Assembly (NCBI RefSeq): GCF_949987535.1
Contig: NC_080064.1
Coordinates: 46,209,937-46,273,936, forward strand
From: Balaenoptera acutorostrata
Lineage: Eukaryota; Chordata; Mammalia; Artiodactyla; Balaenopteridae
DNA length: 64,000 bases
Direction of reading: 5' to 3'
Shown in pieces: positions 32,591 through 43,776 of the stretch (the stretch's first letter is position 1; each line of letters starts with the position of its first letter). The notes below the pieces were generated by a model that saw only the letters and a list, made by a program, of their open reading frames with translations, was not told the origin of the DNA and did no database searches. The position numbers and the translations under genes are program-made.

Positions 32591-32740
32591 AGGACTCTAG
32601 ACTTGAGGTCAGGAGTGGTGATTCTAGACAACTTCCTTGCTCTTTGACTTTGGTTGGCTCACTTTTCATCCCTGTGTCTCAATGTGTTCATCTGTAAGAC
32701 AGGGACACTAGACTGAGTCCAGTGAGTCTGAGTCCAGACA
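32590..32740 (+). mobile_element. MIR SINE, diverged
   Basis: 'actctagacttgaggtcagg', 'ctctttgactttggttgg' and 'tgtctcaatgtgttcatctg' are MIR-like. Confidence 0.6.
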
Positions 32741-32949
32741 GCTCTGGAGAGAGGGTAGGGTTGGGGACCAGAAGCTCTCTGGGTTTCTATCCCCTCATCT
32801 GCATAGTGAAGACCCTGAAATTGTCCTGACTGCTTGCCTTACCCAGTGAGATTGGGGATCCAGTGACTTAAGCTATCCCCTTTCTAGGCCAGTTTTCTTA
32901 CCTGTCCAGAAAGGTCTCATGACACCTGTCCTCTTCACCTCACATGGCT

Positions 32950-33300
32950 TTTGTCATACTGAGCGTGTTCTTCAACCTCAGAGGCTCCTTGATGCCTAAA
33001 CCCTGTTGCCTGGCATTCAAGGTCCTCCACGATAGACTCCCAGCTTTTTCCTGAAAGATGAGGGCCCTCACTGCCTATGACTGCATCCTGTTCTGTTCCC
33101 ATTAGGCCTCCCACCTCACCCCTCTTGTCAGCCTATTCAGTCTTCAGTCCGGCTCTAGCACTACCTCCTCCACAAAGCCTCCCAGCTTGCCCCAATCCTC
33201 AGTGCCATCCTTGGATCATCTTGCCATTTTTAAGGCGTGACTTTAATTTTGCATTTGTAGACACTGAAGTACTGACGGACCATAAACTCTTTGAAGGTAA
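32950..33300 (-). mobile_element. L2-like segment
   Basis: 'ttcaaggtcctccacgatag', 'ctcctccacaaagcctcc' and 'gaccataaactctttgaagg' match the common L2-type series seen in mammals. Strand and subfamily are uncertain. Confidence 0.5.
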
Positions 33301-33339
33301 GGCCTGAGCTCACAGTGATGGACATTAGAGTCCTTGACT

Positions 33340-33660
33340 CCTAGAACAGGGCGGCCCAGAGAGAGGAGAAAACTTGCCCAAAGTCACATAGCACATTAGT
33401 GAAAGAAACAGGCCCGGAAACCAGTTGTCTTAGGCCCAGGAGGAGACATTATTAGGGATGTGGTGAGTGAACTAGAGGGGCAGAGGAAAGGGCAGAGGCC
33501 TCAGAATTGGACTGACCTCTGTTCCAGCACAGCTCTGCACTCAGTAGCTGTGCCACCTGGGGCACCTCACCTACCCTCTCCAAGCGACCTTCAGGTGGGG
33601 GTGGAATGAGGACATGGTGAGGCCTGGCACACAGTGGGTGCTGGGTTATTGCGAAGTACT
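33340..33660. mobile_element. MIR-rich segment
   Basis: An antisense core at 33350-33425 ('cttgcccaaagtcacatag') is followed by a sense copy at 33490-33655 ('tgtgccacctggggcacctc', 'ggcctggcacacagtgggtg'). No gene. Confidence 0.6.
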
Positions 33661-33715
33661 CATTATTATTCGCCATATACTTGTCTGTCCCAGCTCCCCT
33701 GCCTGCATTCCACTC

Positions 33716-34050
33716 CCCTCCTTCTTTTCTTTTTTTTTTTTTTTAATTTTTATTTATTTATATATTTATTTATGGCTGTGCGGGGTCTTCGTTTCTGTGC
33801 GAGGGCTCTCTCTAGTTGTGGCAAGTGGGGGCCACTCTTCATTGCGGTGCGCGGGCCTCTCACCATCGCGGCCTCTCTTGTTGCAGAGCACAGGCTCCAG
33901 ACGCGCAGGTTCAGTAGTTGTGGCTCACGGGCCCACTTGCTCCGCGGCATGTGGGATCTTCCCGGACCAGGGCTCGAACCCGTGTCCCCTGCATTGGCAG
34001 GCAGACTCTCAACCACTGCGCCACCAGGGAAGCCCCCTCCTTCTTTTCTT
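33716..34050 (-). mobile_element. CHR-type SINE, long form
   Basis: The TSD cctccttcttttctt at both edges (to 33731 and from 34036). It is the last SINE before the ACOT11 promoter region. No further copy occurs until 42.43 kb. Confidence 0.96.
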
Positions 34051-34560
34051 AAACACCAAGCACTTGATTTTATTGCCCTGTCATGAGAAATCCAATGTGA
34101 GTGTCAAAGCTGCCTCACGATGTGCCTTGCAGGGAGAAGGGAAAGTCCTGATGGCCTTTTAGTCTTTTAGGGGCTGGGGTGGGAGCCCAGGGGGATGAAC
34201 TCTGTGGAGCGGATGGGTGGAATTTGGCAGGTGTCACTTTTAGAAAAGTCACGCCACCTATTTTAAGGAAGTGAGGGGGTGTGCCCCATCGCTGGCCAGC
34301 AGCTGCTGGATGCTGGTGGGCTGGAGCGTTGGGCGGCACCTCAAGGGTGAAGAGTCCGAGCAGGTGGGTCTGGTATCTCTCTGGGAGGCTGCTGGCAGCT
34401 CCCCACACTCCTGCCACCTTCCAGCCTGACCCCTTGTGGATGGATGGAAAGCCGGTGCCTGTTTTGCCAGTGTCGCTGGCTGGGGCCGGGAGCCATCCCA
34501 GAGCCAGAGTCCCTGTGGGGAGGATGTCAGGGGCTGGAAGTGGCGGGGGTGGGGGGGTGA
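34050..34560. other. Unique sequence upstream of ACOT11
   Basis: No repeat was recognised. GC content rises towards 34.5 kb. Frames of 100-182 codons partly cover the SINE and are not genes. Confidence 0.4.
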
Positions 34561-34928
34561 CGAAGTTTGGCTGTGGCTGGAGGTGCAGTGAGTGTCCGGC
34601 TGGGTGTGCAGTGGGCGGGCGTAGGGCCCCCTGACATGGCTGTGGCCCAGCTGGCAGCCTCCCTCCTTGCTCTGCACTGGGCAGGCAGGCGGGCTGGCAC
34701 AGGAGCCTCCGTGCGGGGCGCTAGGGGAAGGGGGGCCCGAGGGCAGTCTGAGGAAAGGTCGGGACACGTTGATAACTGATAACGGCTGGCTCAGGAGGGG
34801 CGGGAGCCGGGGAGGAGGAGTGCAAGGAGAGGCGGACCGGCTTCATTTGGAGCTGGAGCGGGGCTGTCGCTCAGGTGACCAGTGTCTCTCCGAGGAGGGT
34901 GCGAGCAGCTAGCGGGGTGTCGGCAGCA
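34560..34928 (+). promoter_or_regulatory. ACOT11: Probable ACOT11 promoter and 5' UTR
   Basis: GC-rich, repeat-free DNA immediately upstream of the start codon. It has Sp1-like gggcgggagcc at 34799, a paired GATA motif gataactgataac at 34771-34783, and moderate CpG content. No TATA box is obvious, so a dispersed start is likely. The frame upstream of the ATG is open back to about 34875 but contains no earlier in-frame ATG, so the ATG at 34929 is the expected start. Confidence 0.55.
34771..34783 (+). promoter_or_regulatory. Paired GATA sites
   Basis: gataac repeated with a one-base gap, about 150 bp upstream of the ACOT11 ATG. Tandem GATA motifs bind GATA factors with higher affinity in many promoters. 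Use here is an inference. Confidence 0.4.
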
Positions 34929-34961
34929 ATGATCCAGAATGTCGGAAATCACCTGCGACGG
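34929..34961 (+). CDS. ACOT11: ACOT11 coding exon 1 (acyl-CoA thioesterase 11, N-terminus)
   Basis: The exon encodes MIQNVGNHLRR, the N-terminus of ACOT11 (THEM1/BFIT). This enzyme hydrolyses long-chain fatty acyl-CoA to free fatty acid and CoA and is known from mouse brown fat as a cold-induced thioesterase that limits energy use. The start ATG has G at -3 (cagcaATGa). The exon stops after codon 11 at CGG|gtatgg, a GT donor in phase 0, and the downstream intronic reading does not continue the family sequence. Together with exon 2 it forms a basic, serine- and arginine-rich leader without acidic residues until residue 35. Recognition rests on the joined exon 1-2 protein, because 33 bp alone would be weak. 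Confidence 0.93.
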
Positions 34962-37090
34962 GTATGGAGGGTGGGCTGGGGGCGGGTTGGGGGCAGAGGG
35001 GAGGGGATTGGGGGCTGGGGATCCCAAAAGAGAACTGAAGTTTCCATTTTAAGTCAGAAGTCCTACATCTTCTCTCTCATTTTCCATGGGCCATTTTCTA
35101 GCTGTCTTTGCAAGGAGAAATCACAGAACTCCTGGGCTGGTTTATTATAAGCAACAATCCCCAAACAAGCCCCAGGGGCCGTTAGGAGGGCTGGCTATGT
35201 TGAGTGGAATCATCTTCGGCAAGTTCTTTGCGTCTGGAATTCTATTCTGGGGGTGTGTGTCTCTCCCCATGGAGTTCTGTGCCGGTTTCTGCCTGACGGC
35301 TGAGCTCTGTGGCTCTGTAGTGTTTAACTCTTAGAATGCAGGGCTTGAGGGCCATAGAGCTGCTAGAAGATACAGGCTAGGGATGTGCGTGTGAGTGAGT
35401 GTGACAGGCTGAAGCCAGGGTTCTTGGGGACAATGACCTCTTTGCGACAGCACGTGCAGGACCAAATGAGGGCTGTTGGAAAGGTGTTCTGCAAGGTGAC
35501 CTCGCAGAGAACGTTTTCCTGGAACCTCTTAACAGGGACTTTGGAGCTGACATTAGATGCTGAGGCACCAGACAGACCCAAGTGCTCAGTGGTCCCTGTC
35601 GGGAGCCTTTGATCTGGGGAATGGAGAAGCGTTCAGGACAGACTGGCAGATGTGCAATGCTGGGTGTAGAGCTACCATCCTCTGAAGACATTTTTGGGAA
35701 AAGCCTTTTAAAAGGGGCAGGGGCAAATAAAGACATCTCTTCTCCACCCCCTCCCTCTATCTGTATAACTGGCCTTGATCACCACGTTTGGATCATTGCC
35801 TACATGGCAGATCTCCTTGGACTCCCCTTGTTTCCTCCTGAACTCTCCAAATTCCCCTGGAATACAGGAGGAGACCATTTTCTGGGTTGTTACCAAAGCT
35901 GCTGTTAATGAAAAGCAAGCAAACCCACCCACCAAACTCTTCACTGGGGATAAAGAAAATCGGGTTAAAGGAGGGCCTCAGATAACCCACATGCCCTGCT
36001 TTACAGGGTTTGGGGGCCCTTGTCAGTATCCCATGGCACTGCAGACAGTGAGCATTTTGGAGTCGGATGGTTCTTGCTTTCACCCATCACTGGGTAACCC
36101 AGCAAGCACTCAGCACATGTGAGTGAATGAGTGAATGAATGAGGTGGTGAGTCTCCTGCCAGGCTGGGGTTGGGGGGGGGAGGTTGCAGGAGCATTGAGT
36201 GCCTGTGTGGTGGTGCTGGAAGGGTCACCTGTCCTGTTTCTCTCAGTGGGGACCCTTCTCCTTCCCCACGCAAGCTGTCAGTCTGTACTGGGCACTGAGT
36301 CCCGCACTCCTGGGCTGGTACCCTGTGGGAGGCTGGGAGGCTGGGAGGCTGGGAACCTCTGCCTGAGTTCTAGCCTGGTCCGGGCAGCTCTCAAGGGGGC
36401 CCAGGAACTTCATTTACTCTGGGAATGAGGATGGAGCTGTTTGTCCCACTTCCCCCTGAGAAGCTCTGCACCCGGGTAGTGCTGCCAACAGGGTGGTGGA
36501 AGGTCAGAAACAGGTGTGAGCATCTGTGCACGTGTTCACGCACCCACAGATTTACACGTTGTTCCTGACCCCCTGTGGCGATCCCCCTGCTTCACCTTGA
36601 ACCCGAGGACAGCTGGAGGTGCTGCTCCCCACCCTGCCGGCACCAGCCTCAGTCAGGGTCTAGTTCAGAGTGCGGGGAGGCTTAGGGCATACCATTTGGC
36701 CACCTCTGGATTAGAATCTCATCTTCACCCCATCATTGACAAGTAACCTTGGGCCAGGCGCTCCCCATCCCTGGTTGTTCTCTGAGGTCCCCATCAGCCT
36801 TGACATCCTGGGGGTCTGGATGTTTGTGAAGGGTTTGTGCACCACCTTGAGGTTGGTCCTGACAGTGAAAAGTAGGGGCCCAGCTCCCTCAAGGACCCTG
36901 CTGTGTGGTGGAGGAAGGGAGACCCCTAGACGTAAAATAATGTGCCTCTCATGTAGCAGGAGCACAAAAACTTGTGAACAAATGAGCGGCCATGGGAGCT
37001 CAGAGGGGGCTGAAAGAGTCCCAGAAGTCTTCCTGGAGGAGGAGATGAGACTCAGACACTTAGCTTCAGCCTATTTGGGAGCCACATTTG
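34962..37090 (+). other. ACOT11: ACOT11 intron 1, proximal unique part
   Basis: Almost free of recognised transposons. It contains an 8-bp minisatellite at 36325-36354 and a (GAAT)-type run at 36121-36145. Short ORFs here (up to 120 codons) have no splice or domain support. Intronic regulatory elements would be plausible because the stretch resists insertions. Confidence 0.5.
36325..36354 (+). repeat. Minisatellite, unit ctgggagg, ~4 copies
   Basis: Four GGG runs at 5-base spacing also meet a G-quadruplex pattern. Confidence 0.9.
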
Positions 37091-37410
37091 AACCTTAGTC
37101 TCAGCCATGGGCAGATAGCCTTGGTGTTCTTAGTCTGGAGGACTCATCTTCATCCTTCAAAACCTGGCTCAGCCATCATTCCCCTTCAAACCCCCATCCT
37201 GCTGCTCCCAGAATTAATGGTGTTTCCTCGGGATGTTATACTGGCCTCAGTTGTTCCCTCTACAGGGATTAGCCTGTGTCAGCGCTGAGTACTCTGTGAT
37301 GGGCCCAGGCTATTGTGTGGAGCTGACAGCTAATGAGGGAGACGCAGTGAAAAGGTAGTCAAAGAAACATACAATGAAAATCTGTGATAAGAGCTGTGAA
37401 TATTAATAAT
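37090..37410. other. ACOT11 intron 1, L2/MIR remnants
   Basis: 37130-37300 reads as L2-like ('cttcaaaacctggctcagcc'). 37310-37400 resembles the L2 'aagaaacatacaatgaaaa...gataagagctgtgaa' region. Confidence 0.5.
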
Positions 37411-37605
37411 AAATGTCATATAAATGCTAGCTATGTGCCAAGCATGCATTAATTCATATATTCCTTATAACAACTCTGTGAAGTAGATAGTGGTACCATG
37501 CCCATATTAAAGATGAAACTGAGACAGAGAGGTTAAGTAACTTGCCCAAGGTCACACAGCTAGTAAGTGGCACTGCTGAGATTAAACTCAGGCTGTCTGG
37601 AGAAC
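37410..37605 (-). mobile_element. MIR SINE, antisense
   Basis: 'tgccaagcatgcattaattc', 'aagtagatagtggtaccatg' and 'acttgcccaaggtcacacag' form a nearly full MIR. Confidence 0.92.
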
Positions 37606-37619
37606 AGAGAACTGTTAGA

Positions 37620-37940
37620 GAATAATGAGAGAGGTCACAAGAGAGCTCTGTGACCAGGTGACAACTGAGCGGAGACACAGTGGCTGAGAAGGAGGCAGCC
37701 ATGGGAGGAGATGGGGGAAGAGCGTTCCAGGCAGAGGGAATAGTATTCATTTATGGGCTCCAAGGTGGGGGGAGCCTGGTGCATCTGAGCTGCCGAACGA
37801 AGGCTGGCGTGGCTTAGAGTGGAGTGAGTGAGGGCAGAGCAGCTGGAAGGGGCTGAGACATGGTTACGACATGCTGCAGGCTGGGGGCCTGGACCCCGGA
37901 GGCAGGGTTTGGGGTTTGGAGTGCTGTGGGCCCTATTGCT
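37620..37940 (+). mobile_element. L2 LINE fragment
   Basis: 'gggggaagagcgttccagg' and 'cagagggaatagtattcatt', then 'gctggcgtggcttagagtgg', are L2 3' wording. Confidence 0.75.
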
Positions 37941-38440
37941 CTGCCCACCAGACTGTGCACTCCTTGGGGGCCCTCTGGTCCCCAGTCTTGGTGCCAAGGT
38001 GTGCAGTCCCTGCACACTGAGCTCAGGAACCCGGGGAAACACATCATCAGAGTTCCTCTCCTCCAGCGCCATGAGGGTCCCCACTGCTTTCCCATCCACC
38101 TCTGACCCCTCACAATAGGGAGGTGGGCCATAGGATCAGCGCCCTGGTGCAGACAAGGCACAGAGAAGGGAGAGGATGTGCCTGGGCTTGTACCACTGGC
38201 GAGAGACTCGGAACCCCTACCTGCTAGGTTGGGACCCCTTTTCCAGCCCTTGTCTTGGCCACCGAGAAAGTGGCCTCGATCTCACACCCAGACTCACCCC
38301 ATGCCAGCCTCCTCTGCCCACCTTCACACACTGACAATGCAGATTCAGGGCTGACCTCCTGCCTCTACCTCCTAGGGCCGAGGGGAGGCTGCACCCCTGC
38401 CCTTCACCTGTGCCTGGTCCAGTGGGTCCGAGCTGGACAG
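37940..38440. other. ACOT11 intron 1, unrecognised
   Basis: Unique GC-rich sequence. The frames of 81-154 codons overlap on both strands and are not supported as exons. Confidence 0.4.
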
Positions 38441-38865
38441 TGGTAAGAGTCCAGATAACTGCCTTAGAGACGCTCACACACTTCACTCCCTGTAGACCTG
38501 TTTCCTCATCTGTGAACCAGGTCTGTTCCTGCAGGTCTTGTTAAAGACATTGGAGGAGTGTGGATCCTGGCACATAACTGGCCACAGTAAATATTGGTTC
38601 TTTTATTTCTGTCTCATCTGGACTTCAGTTTCCTCAGTGGGTTAATGACAGGGTCAGTGGGTCGGATGAGATGGTAAATGTTAGCTTTTTGTTGAGCACC
38701 TACGGAGTGTCAGGTGTGTTTAAACTTCCCAACAGCTCTGCAAGGCTGCTGGTATCCAGCTAGCTTTACAGCTAAGAAAACCAAGGCTCTGGCACTGAGT
38801 CACTTTGAGCTAGTTAGAGAATTCGAAGTCTCGTCTGACCCTAAGCTACAGCTGGGCTTTGTCCT
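38440..38865. mobile_element. MIR pair, sense then antisense
   Basis: The sense copy is at 38440-38610 ('gacctgtttcctcatctgtg', 'ggatcctggcacataactgg'). A diverged antisense copy is at 38690-38830 ('gttgagcacctacggagtg', 'cagctaagaaaaccaaggc'). Confidence 0.7.
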
Positions 38866-39059
38866 GGGCTGACCTGGCTGAGCCGAGGAACTGACACCTC
38901 TGCCTTGTGCCTGCTCTGTCCTGTGCCTCCAGGGACAGATGGTGCTGCCGGCTGGGTCCTCTGCCAGCTCCCTGGCTGCAGACCTGTGTGTTCCTGCCAC
39001 TCCCACAAGCAGCCTCCTTGTGGGTAGGAGGTGGCACAAGGGCAGTGATGGAAAGGATC

Positions 39060-39340
39060 AGAGCCCGGCATTTTGGGGACACAGGGATGAGTCAGACTGG
39101 ACCTGTCCTCAGGTTCCCCCAAGCTGATGGGGAGACAGAGAGTGGTAAAAACCAATGATGACAGCACAGTGTGGCCAGGCTGTGAGAGAGGGAAGCCCAG
39201 AGGTGGCCCCTCATAGCCTAGGGGACAGGGCAGTCTCCCTGGAAGAGGTGATGGGGTAGCTCAGCCTTGAAAACTTTTCCAGGTTAGGAAGCATGGTCCC
39301 GGCAGAGGCACCTGTGTGTGAGATTTGGGAAAAGCTCTTT
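39060..39340 (+). mobile_element. L2 LINE fragment
   Basis: 'ggacacagggatgagtcag', 'aagctgatggggagacagag', 'agtctccctggaagaggtg' and 'aggaagcatggtcccggcag' are L2-like. Confidence 0.7.
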
Positions 39341-39539
39341 CCGCAAGGAAGAGGGAGAGCATTTGGCAGTAACCCCCTGAGGTGTCTCTCCCTGGCCCCC
39401 TTGCCCATGTAACACATGTATCCTGCTTGGGCCTTCTTCAATAGTAATAATCTTCTCTCAGCAAATCAGACATTAACTAATTAATGGCAGTAGACATTAA
39501 GTATTAAGCACCTCTTCTGGAGAGGAAGCCTAGTGAATG

Positions 39540-39755
39540 AGTAGAAAGAACTGTGGTAGTGAGAAAAGCAAAATCCCAGCTCTACCACCCAGAGCAACGT
39601 GGCCCTCAGATAGCCCGGTTTCAGTTCCCTTTTCTGTGCAAGAGGGATAGTTGTCCCTCACAGGGTTTGGTGAGGATTAAATGGTATTATGGATATGAAG
39701 CCATTATATAATGTATATAAATGCCTGGAACATAGTAGGTGCTCAAAAAAGTATA
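39540..39755 (+). mobile_element. MIR SINE
   Basis: 'ctctaccacccagagcaacg', 'tcagttcccttttctgtgc', 'gtttggtgaggattaaatgg' and 'ggaacatagtaggtgctc' give a complete MIR order. Confidence 0.88.
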
Positions 39756-39771
39756 GTGGGGTGATGGGGGG

Positions 39772-40109
39772 TGGGAAAGGGGAGATGTTGGTCAAAGGGT
39801 ACAAACTTTCAGTTATAAGATGAATAAGTTCTGGAGACCTAAAATACAGCATGGTGACTGTAGTTAACAATAATGTCTTATGTACTGGAAATTTGCTAAG
39901 AATGTGGGTCTCAAGCATCCTCACCACTCTCCCCAAAAACGGGTAACTGAGAGGTGATGGATGTGTTGATTAGCTTGATTGTGGTAATCATTTCACGATA
40001 TATACGTATATTAAAACATTGTGTTTTGCAACCTGAATGTGTACAACTTTTATTTGTCAACCATATCTCAGTAGAGCTGGAAAAAAAAAAAAATATATAT
40101 ATATATATA
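39772..40109 (+). mobile_element. L1 3' UTR (L1MA/MB type), sense
   Basis: 'gggagatgttggtcaaaggg', 'aacaataatgtcttatgtac', 'aggtgatggatgtgttgatt' and 'tgtcaaccatatctcagtag', ending in an A-run and (TA)n. It is a 5'-truncated noncoding copy, and the only clear L1 in the otherwise insertion-poor 34-42.4 kb block. Confidence 0.9.
40079..40109. repeat. Poly(A) plus (TA)n tail microsatellite
   Basis: A13 followed by (TA)8, arising from the L1 tail. Confidence 0.9.
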
Positions 40110-41340
40110 GTGAGGCCCTGGGACTCTAGAGAGATATGGGCCTGGCTCCTGTCTTCAAGGAGTTTATCTCCTCATATGTACACCCACTTTACAGTCTAGA
40201 AAGTGGTTGTACGTGCTTTACCTTGTCTGGTTGTTCAGAAGTCCAGGGAGTCAGCAGGCTGTCTGGCAGCGCCTCTGCGGTGCCGCAGGGAGGCCCATCG
40301 CTTGGAATGGTATGCTCACTGCTGGTGGCAGTGCTGAACTCCACCTGTAGAACAGGCTGTGATCCGCCCTGGGGGTGCGGCCCAGCCAGGTGTGGCCCTG
40401 CTCCCAGGCCTGGAATCCGGTCAGAGATCTGGAAGGGGAGTGGCCTTCAAGTCTTCCTAAAGCAGCCTCAGATTTCCAGCACACTCCAGGGCTGAGCCAA
40501 ACCAGGTGAGTCTCAATTTCCATTTGATCCCTTAGGGAGGGTATGGAGAGACCCAGCTCCTCTCCTTCTCTGGGGATACTGCCCCCAGAACTGTGGGAGG
40601 GATGGTGGTCTGGAGTCAGAAGTCTCCGGCTCGTTCTGGGCTAGTGGCTAGCGGCTACCTTTTCCCAGCCTCAGTTTCCTCATCCGAAACATGTGGACAC
40701 GGGGGTAATAATGGTCCCTGTCATTTGAGCCTGCTTTGTGCCAAGGAGGTTAGTGTCATGATGCATTTACATAGAGATTGGATGGCCTGCCTACAGGCTT
40801 TGAGAGCAGTGGGGTACGTGGGACACATGGGCCTGGGGAGAGGAAGGGGCCCAAGGACTGAATGACTTTGGGGCAAGGGAAGGGGCAAGTACAGCATTGC
40901 TTCCTCCACCCCTACCCTGAGGGCCTCCTGGGACTGAGATTACCTGGTCCCCACCCACCTGCCCTTACTTTGGAAGATAAAAGTAGAGCTTTCAGGCTGC
41001 AAGACTAAGAGAGGATGTGTCTCACCCCTGCTCAGACTGGTTCTCAGGGAGGCAAACAGGAGACTGGGAGGGACTTCTGTGCCTGCTAGGCCCTCTGCAG
41101 AGGCGTGGGGGGATGGTGATGGTGGGTGGTGGTGAGATCCCCACAGCCCAGTGGGGGATGGACTGGCCAGGGACCACTCCCCTCCAGCTCTTTCTCCGTA
41201 TCACCTGGAAGGCAGGAGAGCAGGGAGGAAACCGATGGAGGGTCTCCCAAGTGCCAGGCTCTGTCTCATAAGTCCCATGGGCTGGGGGATCTGATCTCCC
41301 TCTAGGACTGGTGTCCCCCTGCAGCACCCCTGCCAGGCTC
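40110..41340. other. ACOT11 intron 1, mostly unique
   Basis: A MIR-like stretch at 40600-40760 ('cctcagtttcctcatccgaa', 'acgggggtaataatggtccc') is the only clear repeat. No exon was recognised. Confidence 0.45.
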
Positions 41341-41545
41341 TGGAGTCAGAAGAGCCCACGTCCAGTCTCTGCTCTGCCTTTTACTGGTCATGTGTCTTTG
41401 AGTGGATCTTTCCCTGTTCCCTGAGTTTCCTTTTCCTCAACCGTAAAATGAGGACTCCTGCTTCGGGGCGGACTTGAGAATTAAAGGACCCCCAAGGACT
41501 AGGCCTGGCACATAGTAGGTGCACAGTAAATGGCAGCCATAGATT
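41340..41545 (+). mobile_element. MIR SINE
   Basis: 'ctctgctctgccttttactg', 'ttccttttcctcaaccgtaa' and 'aggcctggcacatagtaggt' form a full-length MIR. Confidence 0.92.
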
Positions 41546-42003
41546 TCTAAAATGGGATTTTCTGAGCTTCTGGGAGAGCAATTCTTGGGCAGTCCCCGTG
41601 CTGTGCTGTAGGCGGCTCTCAGGCACACAACTGGCTCTGTCCCATTAGCAGACAAATGAGCTCTTTGTTCCCCTGCCTCTAGGCAAACAAAACCCCTCCC
41701 TTGTCCCCATGTCCCCTCCCAGATACTCCCTCGTTTCCCCATTCCCACAAGAATCTGAAAGAGTTTTCTGTGGTCCCTGCTTCCACTTCTTTCCTCTCGT
41801 CCTTTTCCTGATATACTCTAATGGGCTCTTCTCTTGCCCTTCCTCCCGCCCCCTTAGAGCTTCTCTGACCCTGGACCCGCAGGCGCCCCTCCTCCTGGAG
41901 ATCCTCCCAGACCTGGTGCTCCTCCCACCTCAGGGCTCCTTCTCTGGCTCCCTTGCAGGCGTCTCCTTCCCAGCCGACCTCTTTTGCTCTCTCCTTGGAT
42001 GAT
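41545..42003. other. ACOT11 intron 1, unrecognised
   Basis: Pyrimidine-rich but without a recognised repeat or exon. Confidence 0.35.
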
Positions 42004-42970
42004 GTCTGTTCTATTACTATGACTGTGTGACAAACTATCCCCAAACTTAGTGGCTTAAAACAAGAACCGTTTTATTTTATCTTGAGATTTTTGTGGGTCA
42101 GGGATTTGGGCAGGGCTTGGCTGGGTGACTCTTCTGCTCTATGTGGTGTTGATGGAGGTTACTTGGTGGTGTTCAGCCAGTGGATGGGCTAGACTATGGA
42201 GTCCACCATGGCTTCACTAGTATTTGGCCCCTTGGTGGGAATGGCCGGAAGGTTGGTTCTAGCTGGGACTGTCATTCTGAGCAGCCACATGGGGCCTTTT
42301 CCATATGAAGGTCTCAGTGGGAGGTCAGACTTCCCACCTGGCAGTGGGCTCCACCAGAGCAAGAGTTCCAAGAGGCCTGGGTGGAAGCTGCCAGGCTTCT
42401 CATGATCTGGTCTCAGAAGCCACCAGTTGAGGACTTCCCTGGTGGCACAGTGGTTGAGAATCTGCCTGCCAATGCAGGGGACACGAGTTCGATCCCTGGT
42501 CCAGGAAGATCCCACATGCCATGGAGCAACTAAACCCGTGTGCCACAACTGCTGAAGCCCATGCGCTCTAAGCCCTGGGTGCTGCAACTACTGGGCCCGC
42601 ATGCTGCAACTACTGAAGCCCGCGTGTCTAGAGCCCATGCTCCGCAACAAGAGAAGCCACCGCAATGAGAAGCCCACGCACTGCAACGAAGAGTAGCTCC
42701 TGCTCACCGCAACTAGAAGAAAGCCCACATGTAGCAACAAAGACCCAACACATATAAAAAAAAAAGTCACCAGTTGAAATGTCACTAAGGGGGATCCAGA
42801 TTCAAGAGGAGGGGATTAGACCCAACCTGGGGTCTAGGGAGGAGTAGTAAAGAATTGACAGCCACCTTTGACCGACCACAAGGTTGCAGAGTCCTGTGGA
42901 TCTTAAAAGCCCAAGTAATCTCATGTCCCCAGGTGCAGCCTCTTCTCCAGCGGGCTCCAAACTTGAACAT
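42004..42970 (-). mobile_element. MLT1-like LTR, antisense, interrupted by a SINE
   Basis: Read on the minus strand it ends 'ttttaagccactaagtttgg' and 'tttgtcacacagtcatag'. It carries the MLT1 middle ('aagcctggcagcttccaccc') and begins in the 'aattctttac...ctcctc' region. It is split by the SINE at 42431-42766. No viral coding sequence. Confidence 0.75.
42419..42778 (+). mobile_element. CHR-type SINE, long form
   Basis: The TSD gccaccagttga at 42419-42430 and gtcaccagttga at 42767-42778 (one mismatch). It is the first SINE downstream of the ACOT11 start region. Confidence 0.96.
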
Positions 42971-43283
42971 TCATCCTCCTTGACATCTCTCTTTAAGTGT
43001 TTCATAGGATCTCAAAAATTTTTGATTCCACCCCTACTTATTTCTCCCCTGGTCTCTCCCAACTCAGTAACCATCACCACCATCTACCAGCCATTTGTCC
43101 AAAGTCTGGATCCTCCCCACGACCTCCTGTTCTCTCACTCTCACACATGGAAGACTTCAGCACGTTGTGCTGGCTCCACCTCCCAAATACTCCTGGGTCC
43201 ATCATCTCTCTTCGGACTGCAGTGGCCCACGGAGGAGTCTCGCTGCTTCTTCTCTCTCACCCTGCAATCCGCCCCCACACAAC

Positions 43284-43638
43284 AGCAGAGTGATCTTTTT
43301 TATTTTTTAAAGATATGTTATTTATTTATTTATTTATATTACTAATTCTATTTATTTTTTGGCTGTGTTGGGTCTTCGTTGCCACGCGCGGGCTCTCTCT
43401 AGCTGCAGCGAGCGGGGGTTACTCTTCGTTGAGGTCCCTGGGCTTCGCATTGCCGTGGCTTCTCTTGTCACGAAGCACGGGCTCCAGGGGCGCAGGCTCA
43501 GTAGTTGTGGCGCAAGGGCTTAGTTGCTCCGCGGCATGTGGGATCTTACTGGACCAGGACTCGAACCCATGTCCCCTGCATTGGCAGGTGGATTCTTAAC
43601 CACTGCGCCACCAGGGAAGTCCCCAGCAGAGTGATCTT
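43284..43638 (-). mobile_element. CHR-type SINE, long form
   Basis: A perfect TSD agcagagtgatctt at 43284-43297 and 43625-43638. Confidence 0.97.
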
Positions 43639-43737
43639 AAAATGCAGGTCAGATCACTCTCTCCCCACTCATCGACTTCAATTTTTCCCATCACACCTCG
43701 AGTAAAATCCAAACTCCCCTGAGACCTTAGGCCTTGG

Positions 43738-43776
43738 GTGACATAGGACTCTTCCCTATGACATAGGACTCTTCCC
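43738..43776. repeat. Two-copy tandem duplication, ~20-bp unit
   Basis: acataggactcttccc occurs twice, separated by tatg. Near-identity points to recent slippage. Confidence 0.9.

Noticed and set aside
34875..35150. ORF extending ACOT11 exon 1 upstream and into intron 1
   Set aside because: The upstream part has no ATG before 34929 and the downstream part after CGG|gtatgg departs from the ACOT11 family, while exon 2 continues it in frame.
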